From the NCBI GenBank assembly GCA_023433855.1, contig JAEYTV010000180.1, positions 1-7,085 of the forward strand: a stretch of DNA of 7,085 nucleotides, in the 5' to 3' direction. The DNA is from Pseudomonadota bacterium. GTDB taxonomy: Bacteria > Pseudomonadota > Alphaproteobacteria > Rhizobiales > Rhizobiaceae. Shown one piece after another: positions 6,906-7,085 of the stretch (position 1 is the stretch's first letter; every line of letters starts with the position of its first letter). Below the pieces are notes generated by a model, which was not told the origin of the DNA, made no database searches, and saw nothing but the letters and a program-made list of their open reading frames with translations. Position numbers and translations under genes: made by a program.

Positions 6906-6916
6906 GTGCTTAGCAC
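6906..6916. promoter_or_regulatory. GTGCT-T-AGCAC palindrome at the HlyU translation start
   Basis: A perfect 11-bp inverted repeat five bases upstream of the HlyU start codon, exactly where a ribosome site should be. With a one-base centre it cannot form a useful RNA hairpin, so a protein-binding DNA site is the better reading. Chance occurrence is possible. No convincing promoter was found in 6917-7035. Confidence 0.3.
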
Positions 6917-7035
6917 ATTCGGAGACAGGCAGGAAGCAGTCTTCGTGCAAATCCCGCCACCGCGCCGCGTTTAACCGTTTTTGGCGGTCACGACATCAAG
7001 GCCAATCCGCGCGGGCGCCGGCGGCGGCGGTTCTT

Positions 7036-7085
7036 TCACGGGATTTCGTAGATGATGAGACTCGCCAGAATCTCGTTGTCCGTGA
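7036..7085 (-). CDS. C-terminal tail of a minus-strand protein (cut by window edge)
   Basis: Reading the minus strand inward from the right edge gives 15 open codons ending in TGA: TDNEILASLIIYEIP. Twelve of the 15 codons end in G or C, in line with the genes around it, and the peptide has a plausible amphipathic helix. T-D-x-E-I-x-A-x-L loosely recalls the closing helix of c-type cytochromes, but 15 residues cannot identify a family. The main alternative is a plus-strand gene starting at 7052 (MMRLARISLSV), which uses two AGA codons that are rare in such genomes and has no good ribosome site. Confidence 0.4.
   Translation of the reverse strand, partial: TDNEILASLIIYEIP

Noticed and set aside
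6392..6950. Arginine-rich ORFs in other frames over the HlyU gene
   Set aside because: Their composition is typical of shifted reading of a GC-rich gene; the HlyU frame matches a known family.
7052..7085. Plus-strand start of a new gene, MMRLARISLSV
   Set aside because: It uses two AGA codons and lacks a clear ribosome site, while the opposite strand has better codon use and a stop suited to a gene end. The edge prevents certainty.

Overview
The window is about 7.1 kb of GC-rich, densely coding DNA. Several things point to an alphaproteobacterium of the Rhizobiaceae type (Rhizobium, Agrobacterium, Ensifer or a relative): strong use of G/C-ending codons, an alanine dehydrogenase gene divergent from an Lrp-type regulator, a small HlyU-family protein, a DUF2087 protein and a Tat-exported CpdB. 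The genus is an inference. I see no RNA gene, CRISPR array, insertion sequence or attachment site, and nothing that marks the window as an island.

Left part (1-1541): the 5' end of alanine dehydrogenase (ald, minus strand, cut by the window edge) faces away from an Lrp/AsnC regulator (aldR-like, plus strand). Their 155-bp shared control region holds nested inverted repeats that are good operator candidates. A short single-domain PilZ protein, a probable cyclic-di-GMP receptor, follows on the plus strand.

Centre (1542-4670): a 662-residue Tat-exported 2',3'-cyclic-nucleotide phosphodiesterase/3'-nucleotidase (CpdB) is on the plus strand. It converges on a minus-strand two-part protein with an N-terminal helical domain and a C-terminal DUF2087 domain. 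The 242-bp convergent gap carries two hairpins without T-tracts. The DUF2087 gene has a clear sigma70-like promoter about 140 nt upstream, with a perfect palindrome over its -35 box.

Right part (4671-7085): a LysR regulator (minus) is divergent from an FMN-dependent azoreductase-like flavoprotein (plus). The 129-bp spacer has four ordered TCGATA half-sites laid over the predicted lysR promoter. This suggests a local circuit in which the LysR protein represses itself and controls azoR. A HlyU-family gene (minus) converges on azoR and carries a near-perfect 22-bp inverted repeat inside its coding sequence. The last 50 bases probably encode the C-terminus of another minus-strand protein.

The genes form independent regulator-target units rather than one pathway: AldR with Ald, and LysR with AzoR. 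PilZ and CpdB share a nucleotide theme, but nothing in the sequence shows they work together. I found no clearly novel multi-gene system. The most unusual signals are regulatory: the LysR operator array, the palindrome over the DUF2087 promoter with its long leader, and the palindrome inside hlyU.
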